From assembly GCA_030591585.1 (NCBI GenBank), contig JAUVAS010000012.1:1-47164 (forward strand): a DNA stretch of 47,164 nucleotides, in the 5' to 3' direction. Source of the DNA: Flavobacterium sp. Its GTDB lineage: Bacteria; Bacteroidota; Bacteroidia; Flavobacteriales; Flavobacteriaceae. Shown one piece after another: positions 36,547-44,975 of the stretch (position 1 is the first letter of the stretch; the number at the start of each line of letters is the position of its first letter). A model generated the notes under the pieces. That model saw nothing but the letters and a program-made list of their open reading frames with translations. It made no database searches and was not told the DNA's origin. The translations under genes and the position numbers were made by a program.

Positions 36547-37827
36547 ATGAAAAAGAATAAACTTATTTGGATTATTTTAATTGGAGGTGTTTTTCTTGCA
36601 GCACTTTTATGGGCACATAATGCGGGTTTAATTGGCAGTAAAACGAAGGGAAAAAGTGTAGAGATAACCAAAATCGAGTTTTTAGATATCACTGAAACCG
36701 TTGCGGCAACAGGAAAAATTCAACCCGAAGTTGAGGTGAAACTTTCTTCTGAGGTTTCTGGAGAAATAATAGGGTTACCCATAAAAGAAGGGCAACAAGT
36801 AAATAAAGGAGATTTATTGGTAAAAATAAATCCAGATTTAATTCAAGCTATGGTAACTCAATCGCAAGCTGGATTAGAAAATGTGAGAGCACAATTAACA
36901 CAAGCTGAAGCGAGTTTAAATAACTCAAAACTAAATTACGACAGAAATAAATCACTATATGAAAAAGGAGTTATTTCAAAATCTGATTGGGATAAATCTG
37001 TTGCCGATTACGAAATGTCTCAAGCCAATGTAAAGTCCGCTTATTACAATGTTCGCAGTGCAGAATCATCTGTACAACAATCTAGAGATAATTTAGCAAG
37101 AACTTCCATTTTTGCTCCAAGGGATGGGACCATTTCAAAACTTTCTGTAGAATTAGGAGAACGAGTGGTAGGTACCGCTCAAATGGCAGGTACTGAAATT
37201 GTACGTGTAGCGAATCTTAATAATATGGAAGTAGAAGTAGATGTAAACGAAACCGATATTGTTAAAGTAAATGTTGGAGATTCTACCATTGTTGAAGTTG
37301 ATGCGTATTTAAAAAGAGAATTTAAAGGAATTGTTACTGAAATTGCAAATACTGCCGAAAATGCATTGTCTGTAGATCAAGTGACAAACTTTAAGGTGAA
37401 GGTTAGAATACTTCCAGAATCGTATAAAGATTTAACAGAAGGAAAACCTGAAAACTTTTCGCCATTTCGTCCTGGTATGACAGCGACGGTTGACATTATT
37501 ACCAATAAAAAAGAAAATATTATTGGAGTGCCAATAAGCTCAATTGTTATAAAAACAGACACTACTTCTACAAAGAAAAAGAAAAAAGTAAAAAAGGCTA
37601 ATTCTAATACCAAAAAATTTGAATGTGTTTTTATTAAAAATGGAGAAGAAGCAACGTTGAGAGTTATAGAAACAGGAATACAAGATGATACAAATATTGA
37701 AATTGTATCTGGGTTAAAAGAAGGAGATGAAGTAATAACGGGGCCTTATAATACCGTTACTAAATCATTAAAATCTGGCGATAAAGTTGAGGTAGAGTCT
37801 CTTGAAGATGAAGAGGATGGGAAATAA
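36547..37827 (+). CDS. Periplasmic adaptor (HlyD/MacA family), second of two
   Basis: The product has 426 residues with an anchor (about 6-26), a lipoyl domain (VAATGKIQPEVEVKLSSEVS near 50-70), a coiled-coil hairpin (about 95-180) and beta-barrel and membrane-proximal domains. It is longer than the first adaptor because of a Lys-rich insertion (TSTKKKKKVKKANSNTKK, near 340-357) and an acidic tail. It follows tolC by 30 bases and is followed by tsaB after 22. It probably works with the same pump, possibly with the other permease. Confidence 0.92.
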   Translation: MKKNKLIWIILIGGVFLAALLWAHNAGLIGSKTKGKSVEITKIEFLDITETVAATGKIQPEVEVKLSSEVSGEIIGLPIKEGQQVNKGDLLVKINPDLIQAMVTQSQAGLENVRAQLTQAEASLNNSKLNYDRNKSLYEKGVISKSDWDKSVADYEMSQANVKSAYYNVRSAESSVQQSRDNLARTSIFAPRDGTISKLSVELGERVVGTAQMAGTEIVRVANLNNMEVEVDVNETDIVKVNVGDSTIVEVDAYLKREFKGIVTEIANTAENALSVDQVTNFKVKVRILPESYKDLTEGKPENFSPFRPGMTATVDIITNKKENIIGVPISSIVIKTDTTSTKKKKKVKKANSNTKKFECVFIKNGEEATLRVIETGIQDDTNIEIVSGLKEGDEVITGPYNTVTKSLKSGDKVEVESLEDEEDGK

Positions 37828-37849
37828 AATAATGAAAATAAAGTGATTA

Positions 37850-38512
37850 ATGGCTACAATTTTATGTATTGAAACGGCAACTACAAATTGTTCTGTAACA
37901 CTTTCGGTTAACGGAAGTATTATTGCATTAAAAGAAGATTATAACAATCAATATTCTCATGCAGAAAGACTTCATTTATATATTGAAGAATTACTTCTTA
38001 AAAACAACATTTCAAAATCAGATTTAGATGCAATAGCAGTTAGTAAAGGCCCTGGGTCTTATACTGGACTCCGCATTGGTGTTTCATCTGCAAAAGGCTT
38101 GTGTTTTGCTTTAGAGATACCATTAATTTCAATACCAACATTAGATTCTTTGGCATATCAAATTAAAGAAAAAAACGGCATTATTATATCTATGTTAGAT
38201 GCGAGGCGTATGGAGGTGTATTCGGCGATTTATACTGCTGAAAATAAAAATAAAATAAGAAAAACTAAAGCTGAAATTTTAGATGAAAATTCCTTTTCTG
38301 AATATTTAGAAAAAGGAATTGTTTATTTTTTAGGAGATGGAGTAGAAAAATTTAAGGGTATTTGCACTCATAAAAATGCTGTTTTTGTGGAAGGAAAATT
38401 ACCTTCGGCAAACGAAATGGGTAAATTAGCTGAAGAAAAGTATAAAAAAAGCGACATCGAAGATGTCGCCTATTTTGAACCCTATTATTTAAAAGATTTT
38501 ATTGCTGGCTAG
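37850..38512 (+). CDS. tsaB: tRNA threonylcarbamoyladenosine biosynthesis protein TsaB
   Basis: The product has 220 residues with the TsaB pattern: ILCIETATTNCSVTL at the start, QYSHAERLHLYIEELL (near 34-49) and AVSKGPGSYTGLRIGVS (near 62-78). TsaB supports TsaD in making the t6A modification at position 37 of ANN-decoding tRNAs. It lies 22 bases after the second adaptor, at the end of the efflux operon. Its last 14 bases overlap the tail of a minus-strand gene, so there is no room for a terminator between them. Confidence 0.93.
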   Translation: MATILCIETATTNCSVTLSVNGSIIALKEDYNNQYSHAERLHLYIEELLLKNNISKSDLDAIAVSKGPGSYTGLRIGVSSAKGLCFALEIPLISIPTLDSLAYQIKEKNGIIISMLDARRMEVYSAIYTAENKNKIRKTKAEILDENSFSEYLEKGIVYFLGDGVEKFKGICTHKNAVFVEGKLPSANEMGKLAEEKYKKSDIEDVAYFEPYYLKDFIAG

Positions 38513-39218
38513 TATTTTTTTTATTGTCTAAATACATAACAACTCTTTTTAAATCTTTCTCTTTAGTTATATCAAGTTTTCTTTCTTTACAATAACTTTT
38601 CACATCTTCTTCACTTTCTCCAAATGTTTTGTAAGTTTTCTTTTTGGAGTCGGGTAATTCAACCATTCCGCCATTGTTAAAATGAATATAGTATGTTACT
38701 CTATCTTCAAATTTAGCAGGAACATCTCTTTCAAAAGATGTTTTTGCTTTTTTTGATTCATAATATTTTTTACCTAATTTTTTATAAAGGCTTAAATTCT
38801 TTCCAGTGGTTATTACTTGAAAATATCCTCCTTTTTCTAGGCCTTTTCCTTTAGATAAATAAATAAAAGAATCGTTCAAGATAGTAACAGAAATATCTGG
38901 AGATTTTAATAAAGCTGAAATATCTTTGTCATCAGATTGCAAAGATTCTTTAACTTCTATTTCATCGGAATAAATATTATACCGCATGGCTACATCCGAC
39001 TTAGTAAGCTCTTTGTTTATGTAAATATTTCCTAATAGGAATGTTTCAGAATTATAGGGGGTGCCGTTATAGGTATCTACAAAATCTGGAGAGACATAAT
39101 TTCTGTCCATAGTTTCAATAAAAAGATCTGTTTGTTGTTGAAGATTTCTGTTTTGTGCATAGCCGTTAGAAAACCCTATAAGTAATAAACTAATAGTAAT
39201 AAAAATTTTCTTTTTCAT
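38499..39218 (-). CDS. Secreted protein of unknown function, paralogue A
   Basis: The product has 239 residues with a signal peptide (about 1-21, ending GYAQ). The mature protein has alternating beta strands and Lys-rich turns. It is a diverged paralogue of the product encoded at 41853-42551: GTPYNSETFLLGNIYI matches GTPYASEEFQKGIAI, RYNIYSDEIEVK matches RYNAHKDIFEIK, and RVTYYIHFNNGGMVEL matches KLTYYIANDKGVLTEL. I cannot name a family. The shape recalls flavobacterial proteins with plant- or host-facing secretion signals but without a sorting domain. It has a good promoter and overlaps tsaB tail to tail by 14 bases. Confidence 0.8.
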   Translation of the reverse strand: MKKKIFITISLLLIGFSNGYAQNRNLQQQTDLFIETMDRNYVSPDFVDTYNGTPYNSETFLLGNIYINKELTKSDVAMRYNIYSDEIEVKESLQSDDKDISALLKSPDISVTILNDSFIYLSKGKGLEKGGYFQVITTGKNLSLYKKLGKKYYESKKAKTSFERDVPAKFEDRVTYYIHFNNGGMVELPDSKKKTYKTFGESEEDVKSYCKERKLDITKEKDLKRVVMYLDNKKNTSQQ

Positions 39219-39270
39219 AGTATTCTAATTAAATTTATAATTGATGCTTTTTTAGTGTAATTTAATAATC

Positions 39271-39301
39271 CAAAAGTACTGCTAACAGTTCTTCTATGCA
39301 A
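39271..39301 (-). promoter_or_regulatory. Promoter of secreted paralogue A
   Basis: Read on the minus strand, TTG (39301-39299), a 20-base spacer and TACTTTTG (39278-39271) match the flavobacterial consensus. The start codon lies about 50 bases downstream. Confidence 0.65.
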
Positions 39302-39362
39302 ACTAAGTAAGTCGGTATTTATAAATTTAGACCTATTTTAAAGAGTTTAACATTTAATATTA

Positions 39363-39857
39363 CTATTTAATAGTTATAACTTCCCTGATACTTATAGGTA
39401 AGCCATTAATGGTAAATCCTTCCAAACAAACTTCGTAATCACCACTATTGTCAGAGGTGTAAAAATAGATTACTACTTCTTCCGAATTTATTGTGATTTT
39501 AGGTTCCCATAATAATTGGTTTCTAAAATCGGGTATTCGATTCGATGAATTACTTGAGACATTATAAACTTGCTGGTAGTAACTCTTTTGAGGTTGAGAT
39601 TTCAATAATTTATGTTCTATTAAATAATCTCCCTCCATTTTTCATCCATTGAGTATAGTGTAATTACCAGAAATGAGATCACTGGTTAACCAATCTTCAA
39701 TAAAATAAAATTGATATTCAGTTATATCTTCAATATTGATTAATACTTCTTTTAAATTAGAATCTACAAAAGTTAAAGATAGTTGAGAATCCTTTTCTTG
39801 TGAAAAACCAAATGAGAATTTAATTAGTAAAACAATTAGTATGTATTTTTTCATCAC
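39363..39857 (-). pseudogene. Decayed gene remnant: STN-like start and macroglobulin-like end
   Basis: Two open frames, 39857-39642 (71 residues) and 39638-39363 (91 residues), lie in the same reading frame, separated by a single TGA at 39644-39642. The first has a signal peptide and a stretch (LSLTFVDSNLKEVLINIEDI) like the STN domain of TonB-dependent receptors. The second looks like the very end of a large protein (PDFRNQLLWEPKI, YFYTSDNSGDYEVCLEGFT), similar to the tails of macroglobulin- or receptor-like Bacteroidota proteins. The middle, which would normally be well over a thousand bases, is missing. I infer an internal deletion plus a nonsense mutation. A read-through product is possible but unlikely. 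Confidence 0.68.
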
Positions 39858-40114
39858 TATTAATTATTAGCTTCCCCAAAGCAACCTCATTTTTTAAATA
39901 AAACCTAACGGTTATAGTCGTCATTTATTAATTAAAGGTCGTAATTTATAAATGAAGACAACAGAAATAAGCCGTAACTGTTACAATAACAAAGGAATAC
40001 AAAAACATCCTTTATAAATGGCTAATTATTTTTTTTAGCTGTTTAAGAAAACGGTATTTTTATAATATCCTAAAAAAAGGAAAACTAACTAGTTTAAATT
40101 ACTGTTACTCATTA

Positions 40115-41782
40115 ATGAAGCATTGCATTACTTTATTTTTTATAGTATTTTTTGTCTATTCAAATGCGCAAACAAATACTCAAGAACCTTTGCAATCTAT
40201 GACGTATAATTCATTATTGCTTTTATACAATAATACCAGAGACACTTCAAAAGCAAAGAAAATAGCAAGAGTTTATATAGAGAAGTCAAGACTTGATAAT
40301 GACAGTAATAAGATGGCATTGGGGTACGTAAAAACGGCTTTAAAGTCTAAAAGAAGAAATGCTATAAAATACTTAGACACTTCTATAGCATTAACAAAAA
40401 ACAGTAATCATATTAACTTTCCAGCATTAGCCTATATTAATAAATCACATTTGTTATATGAAAAAGAGGAATATGAAAAGAGTTTGCAAAGTGCAATTTT
40501 AGGGTTTCAATCTTCAAATAGAAATAATAATATTGATCAAGAGATTACAGCTTTACATCAAATTATTAGGATAAATGAATTATGGGGAGATTATTCAAAA
40601 GCACTGGAAACATCTTTTTTAACCTTTAATTTGCTAAAAGCAAATCCAGAAATTGAACACTTTTCTGAACATTATTTATATTCCTTAGAAGATATAGGAA
40701 AATGTTATATCCGTTTAAAAAAGCCAGATTCTGCCCTGGTTTATTATAATATGGCCATTAAAGAAACTCTAAAGAGAAAAGATACTTTCACCTATCTAGC
40801 TTTTGTTTCGCGTACAGGCTCTGCTTTATATGCTAAAGGGAATTATGACGCTGCTTTAGATAGTTTGCAAAAAGGGGATAAAAATAGAGATTTGTACAAT
40901 AGTAGTTATTTGCCATACTATTACTACTATCTTGGGAGCACTTATTATAATCAAGGAAATAAAGAAAAAGGAATTCCTTACTTAAAAAAGATAGATTCTA
41001 TCTACGAAAAAAAACATGTATTAAGTCCTGAACTTCCGTTAGTCTACGATAAGTTGGTAAGTTATTATAGAGATAAAAATGAAAAGGAAAAGCAATTAGA
41101 ATATCTTTATAAATTGGTGCGTGTTGTAAGAATTATAGATGCTAAAAGAGTAAATATAAAAGCTAAAACAGAAAAAGGATATCTTATTCCGAAGCTGCTA
41201 GAAGAAAAAGAAACGTTAATAGATGAGTTAAATAAAAAAAACAAAACCTCTACGGTTATTACTTGGTGGATTTTAGGATTTTTAAGCATTAGTATTATTG
41301 CCTTGCTTTATTATGTTAGAAGACAAAAACAATTTAAACAACGTTTTGAAAAACTAATCGCAACCCAGGAAATAACAAAAACTAAAAACTCAACAATTGA
41401 AGTTGATAATAATGTTATTTCTGTAATAATTATAGAAAATATTTTAAGACAGTTGAATTTTTTTGAAACTAAAAATGAATTTTTGTCGAGAGATATTTCG
41501 CTTAATGAAGTTGCTAAAAGTTTCGAAACTAACTCAACCTACCTTTCCAAGGTTATTAATTTAAAAAAGGATAAGAATTTTTCTCAATATATTAATGATT
41601 TAAGAATTGATTTTGCAATCAAAGAACTTGAAGCAAACAAGACTTTTAGAAGATACACTATAAAAGCAATTGCTAATGAGTGTGGTTTTAAAAGTTCTGA
41701 GTCTTTCTCGAAGGCATTTTATAAAAAATTTGGAATCTACCCTTCCTATTTTATAAAGCAATTAGAAATAAAAGGAAAATAA
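40115..41782 (+). CDS. TPR sensor with AraC-type DNA-binding domain
   Basis: The product has 555 residues: a signal-like start (about 1-18), TPR-type helical repeats (about 50-345), a coiled coil, one membrane helix (about 379-400) and an AraC-type helix-turn-helix domain at the end (about 450-550, with AKSFETNSTYLSKVINLKKD and ANECGFKSSESFSKAFYKKF). In this architecture the periplasmic TPR part senses a signal and the cytoplasmic domain binds DNA as a one-component membrane regulator. It is flanked by the two secreted paralogues and the gene remnant, all on the other strand, which makes them candidate targets. No binding site could be assigned. Confidence 0.88.
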   Translation: MKHCITLFFIVFFVYSNAQTNTQEPLQSMTYNSLLLLYNNTRDTSKAKKIARVYIEKSRLDNDSNKMALGYVKTALKSKRRNAIKYLDTSIALTKNSNHINFPALAYINKSHLLYEKEEYEKSLQSAILGFQSSNRNNNIDQEITALHQIIRINELWGDYSKALETSFLTFNLLKANPEIEHFSEHYLYSLEDIGKCYIRLKKPDSALVYYNMAIKETLKRKDTFTYLAFVSRTGSALYAKGNYDAALDSLQKGDKNRDLYNSSYLPYYYYYLGSTYYNQGNKEKGIPYLKKIDSIYEKKHVLSPELPLVYDKLVSYYRDKNEKEKQLEYLYKLVRVVRIIDAKRVNIKAKTEKGYLIPKLLEEKETLIDELNKKNKTSTVITWWILGFLSISIIALLYYVRRQKQFKQRFEKLIATQEITKTKNSTIEVDNNVISVIIIENILRQLNFFETKNEFLSRDISLNEVAKSFETNSTYLSKVINLKKDKNFSQYINDLRIDFAIKELEANKTFRRYTIKAIANECGFKSSESFSKAFYKKFGIYPSYFIKQLEIKGK

Positions 41783-41783
41783 A

Positions 41784-41811
41784 AAAACGGAAGGTTTAAA
41801 CCTTCCGTTTT
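41784..41811. terminator. Perfect palindromic terminator between convergent genes
   Basis: AAAACGGAAGGTTT (41784-41797) is followed directly by its inverse complement AAACCTTCCGTTTT (41798-41811). It starts 2 bases after the regulator stop and can serve both the plus-strand regulator and the minus-strand gene downstream. Confidence 0.82.
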
Positions 41812-41836
41812 AAATATAACTAAAAGATTTTTTTTC

Positions 41837-41863
41837 AACTATAAACTATAAACTATAAACTAT
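41837..41863. repeat. 7-bp tandem repeat at the end of secreted paralogue B
   Basis: AACTATA is repeated three full times plus six of seven bases. The repeat covers the stop codon (TAG, 41855-41853) of the minus-strand gene, so each copy carries an alternative in-frame or near-frame TAG. Confidence 0.8.
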
Positions 41864-42551
41864 CAGCAAATTCAGCAAGTTTGATAAGGTCTTTTTCTTT
41901 ATTCACGTTTATTTTATTCTCTTTTACAAAAGACTTTATTTCCTTTTTATGGTCTATACTTAACGCATCTGCTTTCTTCTTTTTAGTGTTGGATAATTCT
42001 GTTAGAACTCCTTTATCGTTAGCTATATAATAGGTTAACTTCTCTTTGTAAGTTGGAGATACCGGTTTAGACATAGATGAATATGCTTTTTGACCTGGGA
42101 TATAAACTTTTTTAATTTTTTTATAAAGAGTTAATTGTTCTCCTTTATAAAGTAAAACAAAATACCCTTGAGCTTTGTTAAATTCACTTAGAGAAATAAA
42201 CACAAAACTGTTAGAATTTATTTGTAAAGTAATTTCATTGGTCTTTTTTAATAACCTAGCTTGATCATCTGTTAAAACAAATGTTTTTTTAATCTCAAAA
42301 ATATCTTTGTGAGCATTATAGCGTAGTCCAATATTTCGAGCTATGGTTAAACCGTCTTTAATAGCAATTCCTTTCTGAAACTCTTCGCTTGCATAAGGAG
42401 TTCCTATAAGGTTAATTTCATTATTTTTTGGAATAGGGATTTGTGAGATGTATTTATCTATAGCTGTATCATTAAAAACAGATTGTGCTTGCGAATTAAC
42501 AGTAGCTAATGTAGCAAAAAATAACAGGAAAATTAAAAAATTCTTTTTCAT
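41853..42551 (-). CDS. Secreted protein of unknown function, paralogue B
   Basis: The product has 232 residues with a signal peptide (about 1-22, ending NSQA) and a Lys-rich, mostly beta mature part. It aligns end to end with the product of 38499-39218, sharing GTPY, RYN, a QVI/VLLYKGEQLTLYKK-type strand, TYYI and a final KEKDL helix, at roughly one residue in three to four by eye. No cysteine is present in the mature part. It could be one of the surface-accessory proteins common in Flavobacteriaceae; no function can be given. Its 3' end meets the regulator's terminator. Confidence 0.8.
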   Translation of the reverse strand: MKKNFLIFLLFFATLATVNSQAQSVFNDTAIDKYISQIPIPKNNEINLIGTPYASEEFQKGIAIKDGLTIARNIGLRYNAHKDIFEIKKTFVLTDDQARLLKKTNEITLQINSNSFVFISLSEFNKAQGYFVLLYKGEQLTLYKKIKKVYIPGQKAYSSMSKPVSPTYKEKLTYYIANDKGVLTELSNTKKKKADALSIDHKKEIKSFVKENKINVNKEKDLIKLAEFADSL

Positions 42552-42569
42552 AACAAAAATTTAAGTCGG

Positions 42570-42577
42570 CAAAGTTA
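42570..42577 (-). promoter_or_regulatory. Putative -7 element of secreted paralogue B
   Basis: TAACTTTG on the minus strand fits TAnnTTTG and lies about 20 bases before the ATG. No TTG was found at the proper distance. Confidence 0.42.
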
Positions 42578-42795
42578 TTCTATTAATTGTATTTTCTAGT
42601 AAGTCAGTTGTTAAATAATTTGTAATTATTATGTTAAAAAAGTGATTTAGCACCTGAAAGTGTTTTGGTGTAAAAAACAGCCTTCAATTGTCTAAAATAT
42701 CAGGTATATTTTTTAACTATTATTACAGTGTGAAATAAAGGAAGATTTTTGAAGTTCTAGTGTTTCCCTATAAACCTTTACTGTTCTTTAAGTGT

Positions 42796-44901
42796 TTAGT
42801 TTACTAATTTTAAGGCTTCATTTGGTTCTGAAACAGGTAGTTTACAAGCATTGTTAACACAAACATAAATTAGTGTTTCTTCCGCTATGTATCTGAGTTC
42901 TAATAATGGGCTTTTCTTGTCTGTGGTACTTCCTGCAATTAAAATATTTGGCAAATAGATGTTGTTTATTTCTGAAATTTTTTCAATAGCCTGATCTCCA
43001 ACCACCACAACTTCATAATAGTTGTGCTGATAATTAAGTAATAAATCTAACCAATTTGAATACCCACTTGGGTAACCTGCAATTTCTGGTTTTACATTAT
43101 GGAGCATTTGTTTTGCAGTTTTGCTAAATTTATTTTCATCAAAATGATGCGCAAGAACAAAAAGATTTTTTGCCATTATTGAATTAGAAGCTGGAATCAC
43201 ATTGTCTCTAAATTCAAAAGTTCGCGTTACTAATTTTTTATCTTGTTTGGAGGTAAAATAAAACATTCCTTTTTCTTCATCAAAGAAGTTTAAAAAAGAA
43301 TAACCTGCTAACTCCTTTGCTTTATTGATCCATTGCTCGTCTAAAGTAATTTCATACAAGCCAATAAAAGCATCAATAACAGTTGCGTAATCCTCTAAAT
43401 AACCATTAATGGAGCTTTTTCCGTCTTTATAATTATGAAACAATGCACCAGAATCTTGCAGTTGTTTTTCAGAAATAAAATGAGCATTTTTAAGTGCAGC
43501 ATCCAAATATTTTTTTTCTTGAAAAACTTTATACGCATCAACATACCCTTTAATCATTAATGCATTCCATGAGGTTAAAGTTTTATCATCCAAACGTGGT
43601 TTTGCCCGTTTATTTCTGAAAGAAAGCAAGGTTTGTTTCCAGTTTTGTTTTTTTAACTGAAGCTCCTCTAAGCTAATCGAAAATTGTTCTAAGATTTCTT
43701 CATCACTTTTATTTCTAATGAGTACATAATGATCTTTTTCCCACTTTCCGAAGTTATTCACATTGTAATATTCAGCAAACAAATTATAATCTTCATTAAG
43801 CTGATTTTTAAGTTCTTCTTTAGTATAAACATAATATGTGCCTTCCTCTAATTCACCTTCTGCGGTTTCACTATCCGCATCTAAAGAAGAATAAAAAGCT
43901 CCTTCCGTATTAGTCATTTCTCTTGCAATGTATGCTAATGTTTCAGTAACCACTTCTTTATAAAGGGGGTTTTGATTTAAAGAATAAGCATGGCTATAAA
44001 GGCTTACCAATTGTGCATTGTCATATAGCATTTTTTCAAAATGAGGTACATGCCATTTTATGTCGGTACTATATCTAGCAAACCCACCACCAATATGATC
44101 GTAAACTCCTCCATAAGCAATTTTGTTGAGGGTTAACATCACATAATCATTCATTTCTTTATTGTTTTTTTGAACAGAATACCGCAACAAAAATTCAAAA
44201 TTGTTAGGCATCATAAACTTTGGAGATCGATTGTTACCGCCAAATTTATAATCGAAATTATTTTGCCATTTAGAAACAACAGAATCGGTTGGATAGTTTT
44301 TAAAATTAATCTCTGTGTTATTCATAGAAATTAAATCCATACTTTTTATTCCATCCTCTAACCTATCAGCATAATCTATCAGCTTTTGTGGATTTTCTTT
44401 ATATAATTTTTGCATTTTTCCAAGAGCATTAATCCAATCATTTTTTTTGAAATAGGTACCTCCCCAAACAGGCCTTCCGTCAGGGAGAGCTACTATATTT
44501 AGAGGCCATCCAGCACTTCCCGTCATGAGTTGTACAGCATTAATATAAATTTGATCTACATCTGGTCGTTCCTCTCTATCTACTTTTATTGAAATAAAAT
44601 TTTTATTCATTACAGCAGCAACCGTAGAATCTTCAAAGCTCTCTTTTTCCATAACGTGGCACCAATGACAGGCTGCATAACCAACACTAATAATTATCAA
44701 CTTATTTTCATCTTTAGCTAGTTGTAAAGACTCGTCATTCCAAGCTTTCCAATTTACAGGGTTATGTGCGTGTTGGAGTAGGTAAGGGCTTGATTCATTT
44801 ATTAATTCGTTAGTGTAATTGTGAGTTTCCAATATTTCTTTTTTTGAAGTGTTACAAGAAAAAAGTAACATCGTAATTAGTAATAGTGATATCTGCTTCA
44901 T
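42796..44901 (-). CDS. DUF255 thioredoxin-domain lipoprotein (YyaL/SPATA20-like)
   Basis: The product has 701 residues, with a lipoprotein signal ending MLLFSC (Cys16). An amino-terminal thioredoxin-like DUF255 domain carries the CxxC motif in [17 protein letters not shown] and the following [12 protein letters not shown] large alpha/alpha-barrel domain resembling those of N-acylglucosamine epimerases and glycosidases makes up the rest. The family is widespread but its reaction is not settled. The ATG at 44901 is used; a longer frame from a TTG at 44922 would begin inside the promoter. It lies downstream of nfu on the same strand, separated by a terminator. Confidence 0.88.
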   Translation of the reverse strand: MKQISLLLITMLLFSCNTSKKEILETHNYTNELINESSPYLLQHAHNPVNWKAWNDESLQLAKDENKLIIISVGYAACHWCHVMEKESFEDSTVAAVMNKNFISIKVDREERPDVDQIYINAVQLMTGSAGWPLNIVALPDGRPVWGGTYFKKNDWINALGKMQKLYKENPQKLIDYADRLEDGIKSMDLISMNNTEINFKNYPTDSVVSKWQNNFDYKFGGNNRSPKFMMPNNFEFLLRYSVQKNNKEMNDYVMLTLNKIAYGGVYDHIGGGFARYSTDIKWHVPHFEKMLYDNAQLVSLYSHAYSLNQNPLYKEVVTETLAYIAREMTNTEGAFYSSLDADSETAEGELEEGTYYVYTKEELKNQLNEDYNLFAEYYNVNNFGKWEKDHYVLIRNKSDEEILEQFSISLEELQLKKQNWKQTLLSFRNKRAKPRLDDKTLTSWNALMIKGYVDAYKVFQEKKYLDAALKNAHFISEKQLQDSGALFHNYKDGKSSINGYLEDYATVIDAFIGLYEITLDEQWINKAKELAGYSFLNFFDEEKGMFYFTSKQDKKLVTRTFEFRDNVIPASNSIMAKNLFVLAHHFDENKFSKTAKQMLHNVKPEIAGYPSGYSNWLDLLLNYQHNYYEVVVVGDQAIEKISEINNIYLPNILIAGSTTDKKSPLLELRYIAEETLIYVCVNNACKLPVSEPNEALKLVN

Positions 44902-44919
44902 AGTTAATTTAGTATAAAA

Positions 44920-44927
44920 CAAAAATA
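44920..44927 (-). promoter_or_regulatory. -7 promoter element of the DUF255 gene, overlapping a terminator
   Basis: TATTTTTG on the minus strand lies 18 bases before the ATG at 44901. It shares bases 44923-44927 with the arm of the upstream terminator. The nearest TTG is 15 bases away, slightly short of consensus. Confidence 0.5.
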
Positions 44928-44955
44928 CACTTTTGAAATTTCCAAAAGTGTATTT
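44923..44955 (-). terminator. Intrinsic terminator of the nfu gene
   Basis: AAATACACTTTTG (44923-44935) and CAAAAGTGTATTT (44943-44955) form a perfect 13-bp stem with a 7-base loop. On the minus strand it is followed by a T-rich tract, 20 bases after the nfu stop. Confidence 0.85.
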
Positions 44956-44975
44956 GTAATTCTTTTAGTAAAACT

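Noticed and set aside
39858-40114. A possible small RNA or operator in the 257-base gap before the TPR-AraC regulator.
   Set aside because: No stable hairpin with a T run, clear promoter or convincing repeat was found; short similarities such as AACGGTTAT and CCGTAACTG are too weak.
42552-42795. Possible RNA gene or remnant in the 244-base gap between paralogue B and the DUF255 gene.
   Set aside because: Apart from the promoter box of paralogue B no structure, open frame or repeat could be supported.
44902-44922. TTG start adding seven residues to the DUF255 lipoprotein.
   Set aside because: The TTG is part of the -7 promoter box, and the extension would displace the lipoprotein signal. The ATG at 44901 gives a standard signal peptide.
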